Assembly (NCBI RefSeq): GCF_002845275.2
Contig: NZ_CP088149.1
Span: forward strand, 3,530,501-3,594,500
Length of the DNA stretch: 64,000 bases
DNA from: Pseudomonas sp. S06B 330
GTDB taxonomy: Bacteria; Pseudomonadota; Gammaproteobacteria; Pseudomonadales; Pseudomonadaceae
Reading direction: 5' to 3'
Shown piece after piece: positions 62,521 through 64,000 of this stretch. Below the pieces are notes generated by a model. The model did not search any database and was not told the origin of the DNA. It saw nothing but the letters and a program-made list of their open reading frames with translations. The first letter of the stretch is position 1, and every line of letters starts with the position of its first letter. A program made the position numbers and the translations under genes.

Positions 62521-63879
62521 TCAACGCGAAACGGGCGTGCGCAGGGTGACGAACTCTTCGGCAGCGGTCGGGTGCACACCAATGGTTTCATCGAACTGCT
62601 GCTTGGTCGCGCCGGCCTTCAGCGCAATGCCAAGGCCCTGGATGATTTCACCCGCGTCCGGGCCAACCATATGGCAGCCCAGCACCCGGTCGGTGTCAGC
62701 ATCGACCACCAGCTTCATCAGGGTCTTTTCCTGAACCTCGGTCAAGGTCAGCTTCATCGGCCGGAAACGGCTTTCGAAGATCTGCACCTTGTGCCCCTGC
62801 TCCAGCGCCTGCTCCTCGGTCAGGCCAACGGTACCGATAGGTGGCTGGCTGAACACCGCCGTTGGAATATTCTGGTAGTCCACCGCACGGTACTGCTCGG
62901 GCTTAAACAAACGCCGGACCACCGCCATGCCTTCGGCCAGGGCCACGGGCGTCAGCTGTACACGACCGATCACATCGCCAATCGCCAGAATTGACGGTTC
63001 GGTGGTCTGGTACAAGTCATCGACACGAATGAACCCGCGCGGGTCAAGCTCCACGCCGGTGTTTTCCAGGCCCAGGTTGTCGAGCATCGGTCGGCGCCCA
63101 GTGGCGTAGAACACACAGTCGGTGACCAGCTCACGGCCGTCTTTGAGGGTGGCCTTGAGACTACCGTCGTCCAGGCGATCGATGCGCTGGATGTCGCTGT
63201 TGAACTGCAAGTCCATGCCGCGCTTTTCCAGCTCTTCCTTAAGGTGCGTGCGCACGGCACCGTCAAAACCGCGCAAAAACAGGTCGCCACGGTACAGCAG
63301 CGAAGTTTTCGCCCCCAGGCCCTGGAAGATGCCAGCAAACTCGACGGCGATATAGCCGCCACCGACCACCAGCACACGCTTGGGCAGGTCCTTGAGGAAG
63401 AACGCCTCGTTGGAACTGATCGCTAGATCCTTGCCTGGAATATCCGGAATCTGCGGCCAGCCGCCGGTGGCAATCAGAATGTGCTCGGCGCTGTAGCGCT
63501 GGCCATCGACTTCCACTTCATGGGCGCCCGTGAGCTTGGCGTGGCCTTCCAGCAAGGTCACCCCGCTGTTGACCAGCAAGTTGCGATAGATGCCATTAAG
63601 CCGCGAGATTTCGCGGTTCTTGTTGGCGATCAACTGGCCCCAGTCGAATTGGGCGTCTTCCAACGACCAGCCAAAGCCTGCGGCCTGCTCGAAGTCATCG
63701 GCAAAATGCGCGCCGTAGACCAGCAGTTTTTTCGGCACACAGCCGACATTGACACAGGTGCCCCCCAGGTAACGGCTTTCAGCAACCGCCACTTTTGCCC
63801 CGAAACCCGCAGCAAAACGCGCAGCGCGCACACCGCCGGACCCGGCACCAATCACGAACAGATCAAAATCGTAGGCCAT
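62521..63879 (-). CDS. gor: Glutathione-disulfide reductase
   Basis: A 452-residue NADPH-dependent flavoenzyme reducing glutathione disulfide. FAD motif [17 protein letters not shown] at the N-terminus, redox-active [12 protein letters not shown] near residue 41, NADPH motif [19 protein letters not shown] near 170 with Arg at the NADPH-selecting positions ([11 protein letters not shown]), and the C-terminal [10 protein letters not shown] with catalytic His. Located next to galU as in other pseudomonads. The start ATG at 63879 follows CAAGGAGAC. Confidence 0.96.
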   Translation of the reverse strand: MAYDFDLFVIGAGSGGVRAARFAAGFGAKVAVAESRYLGGTCVNVGCVPKKLLVYGAHFADDFEQAAGFGWSLEDAQFDWGQLIANKNREISRLNGIYRNLLVNSGVTLLEGHAKLTGAHEVEVDGQRYSAEHILIATGGWPQIPDIPGKDLAISSNEAFFLKDLPKRVLVVGGGYIAVEFAGIFQGLGAKTSLLYRGDLFLRGFDGAVRTHLKEELEKRGMDLQFNSDIQRIDRLDDGSLKATLKDGRELVTDCVFYATGRRPMLDNLGLENTGVELDPRGFIRVDDLYQTTEPSILAIGDVIGRVQLTPVALAEGMAVVRRLFKPEQYRAVDYQNIPTAVFSQPPIGTVGLTEEQALEQGHKVQIFESRFRPMKLTLTEVQEKTLMKLVVDADTDRVLGCHMVGPDAGEIIQGLGIALKAGATKQQFDETIGVHPTAAEEFVTLRTPVSR

Positions 63880-63931
63880 CTCAGTCTCCTTGGCAGGCCG
63901 TCAGCATACCTCCAGTAACGGCCAGGAACAA

Positions 63932-63955
63932 AAAAGCCACCCGAAGGTGGCTTTG
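63932..63955 (-). terminator. Terminator between galU and gor
   Basis: AGCCACC cgaa GGTGGCT flanked by A-rich and T-rich arms, 63932-63955. On the minus strand it follows the galU stop by 21 bp and reads as a rho-independent signal ending in TTTTTTG. Confidence 0.8.
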
Positions 63956-63975
63956 TCAAACCGCTAGTACCGGGC

Positions 63976-64000
63976 TCAGTAAGCCTTACCGGTCTTGTAC
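63976..64000 (-). CDS. galU: UTP-glucose-1-phosphate uridylyltransferase, last codons
   Basis: Only the 3-prime end is in the window. The minus-strand frame reads YKTGKAY then TGA, the same as the C-terminus of Pseudomonas GalU as I recall it. The position directly upstream of gor on the same strand matches the galU-gor neighbourhood of pseudomonads. Seven residues alone could be chance, so the call rests on both facts. Confidence 0.7.

Overview
The window reads as a 64-kb piece of a Pseudomonas chromosome. The support is high-GC codon use with C/G third positions, a PrrF-type iron small RNA, Pseudomonas-type REP/REPIN hairpins (two sequence families), DUF6124 and GlcDEF genes, and a 3-prime end that matches the C-terminus of Pseudomonas GalU next to gor. 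The P. putida/P. fluorescens side of the genus seems likely, but species cannot be fixed from the sequence alone. No phage, integron, CRISPR array, tRNA or rRNA is seen. The only transposon-like DNA is a pair of 139-bp MITE-like elements.

Layout. 0-1.6 kb: end of a membrane formate dehydrogenase locus (gamma subunit, FdhE) and a small protein. 1.7-1.9 kb: debris of a LysE-family exporter. 1.9-6.4 kb: FAD monooxygenase, alpha/beta hydrolase, AraC regulator and SotB-like MFS efflux protein. 6.7-11.5 kb: NADAR protein, small protein, and the glycolate oxidase operon glcDEF. 11.6-16 kb: PepSY protein plus cytochrome b561, a TonB-dependent siderophore receptor with a putative Fur box, and a copper delivery pair (SCO and PCuAC). 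16.2-20.3 kb: TSUP permease, NudC, dienoyl-CoA isomerase, NhaB. 20.4-26.7 kb: a complete seven-gene archaic chaperone-usher (Csu/CupE-type) operon. 26.9-31.4 kb: ZapE, propionate-CoA ligase, and a leucine-rich-repeat protein kinase.

31.5-33.7 kb is the most unusual stretch. It holds MITE copy 1, an S24/CI-like repressor whose self-cleavage dyad is lost, a divergent DUF6124 gene, the PrrF sRNA with its Fur box, and a Fur-box-preceded gene fusing sigma region 4 to a truncated FecR-type anti-sigma domain and a membrane helix. 33.7-40.1 kb: M14 peptidase, hotdog thioesterase, a divergent GABA permease/aminotransferase pair and small hypotheticals. 40.3-47.5 kb: a LysR-controlled catabolic operon (two Gfo/Idh/MocA dehydrogenases, a shikimate-type MFS importer, type II dehydroquinase), then a nitrilase-family amidase with a hairpin over its start and an orphan polyamine-type binding protein. 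47.5-55.8 kb: DUF4174 and DUF1772 proteins, DNA polymerase II, LysR/LysE pair, AzlCD with an AraC regulator, MITE copy 2. 56-64 kb: ahpF and ahpC, a classical chaperone-usher operon lacking an adhesin, glutathione reductase and the last codons of galU.

Themes are redox and metal homeostasis (Fur/PrrF targets, Cu chaperones, AhpCF, Gor), surface pili (two independent chaperone-usher systems) and catabolism of organic acids and amines. All assignments are from reading the sequence; no database search was run.
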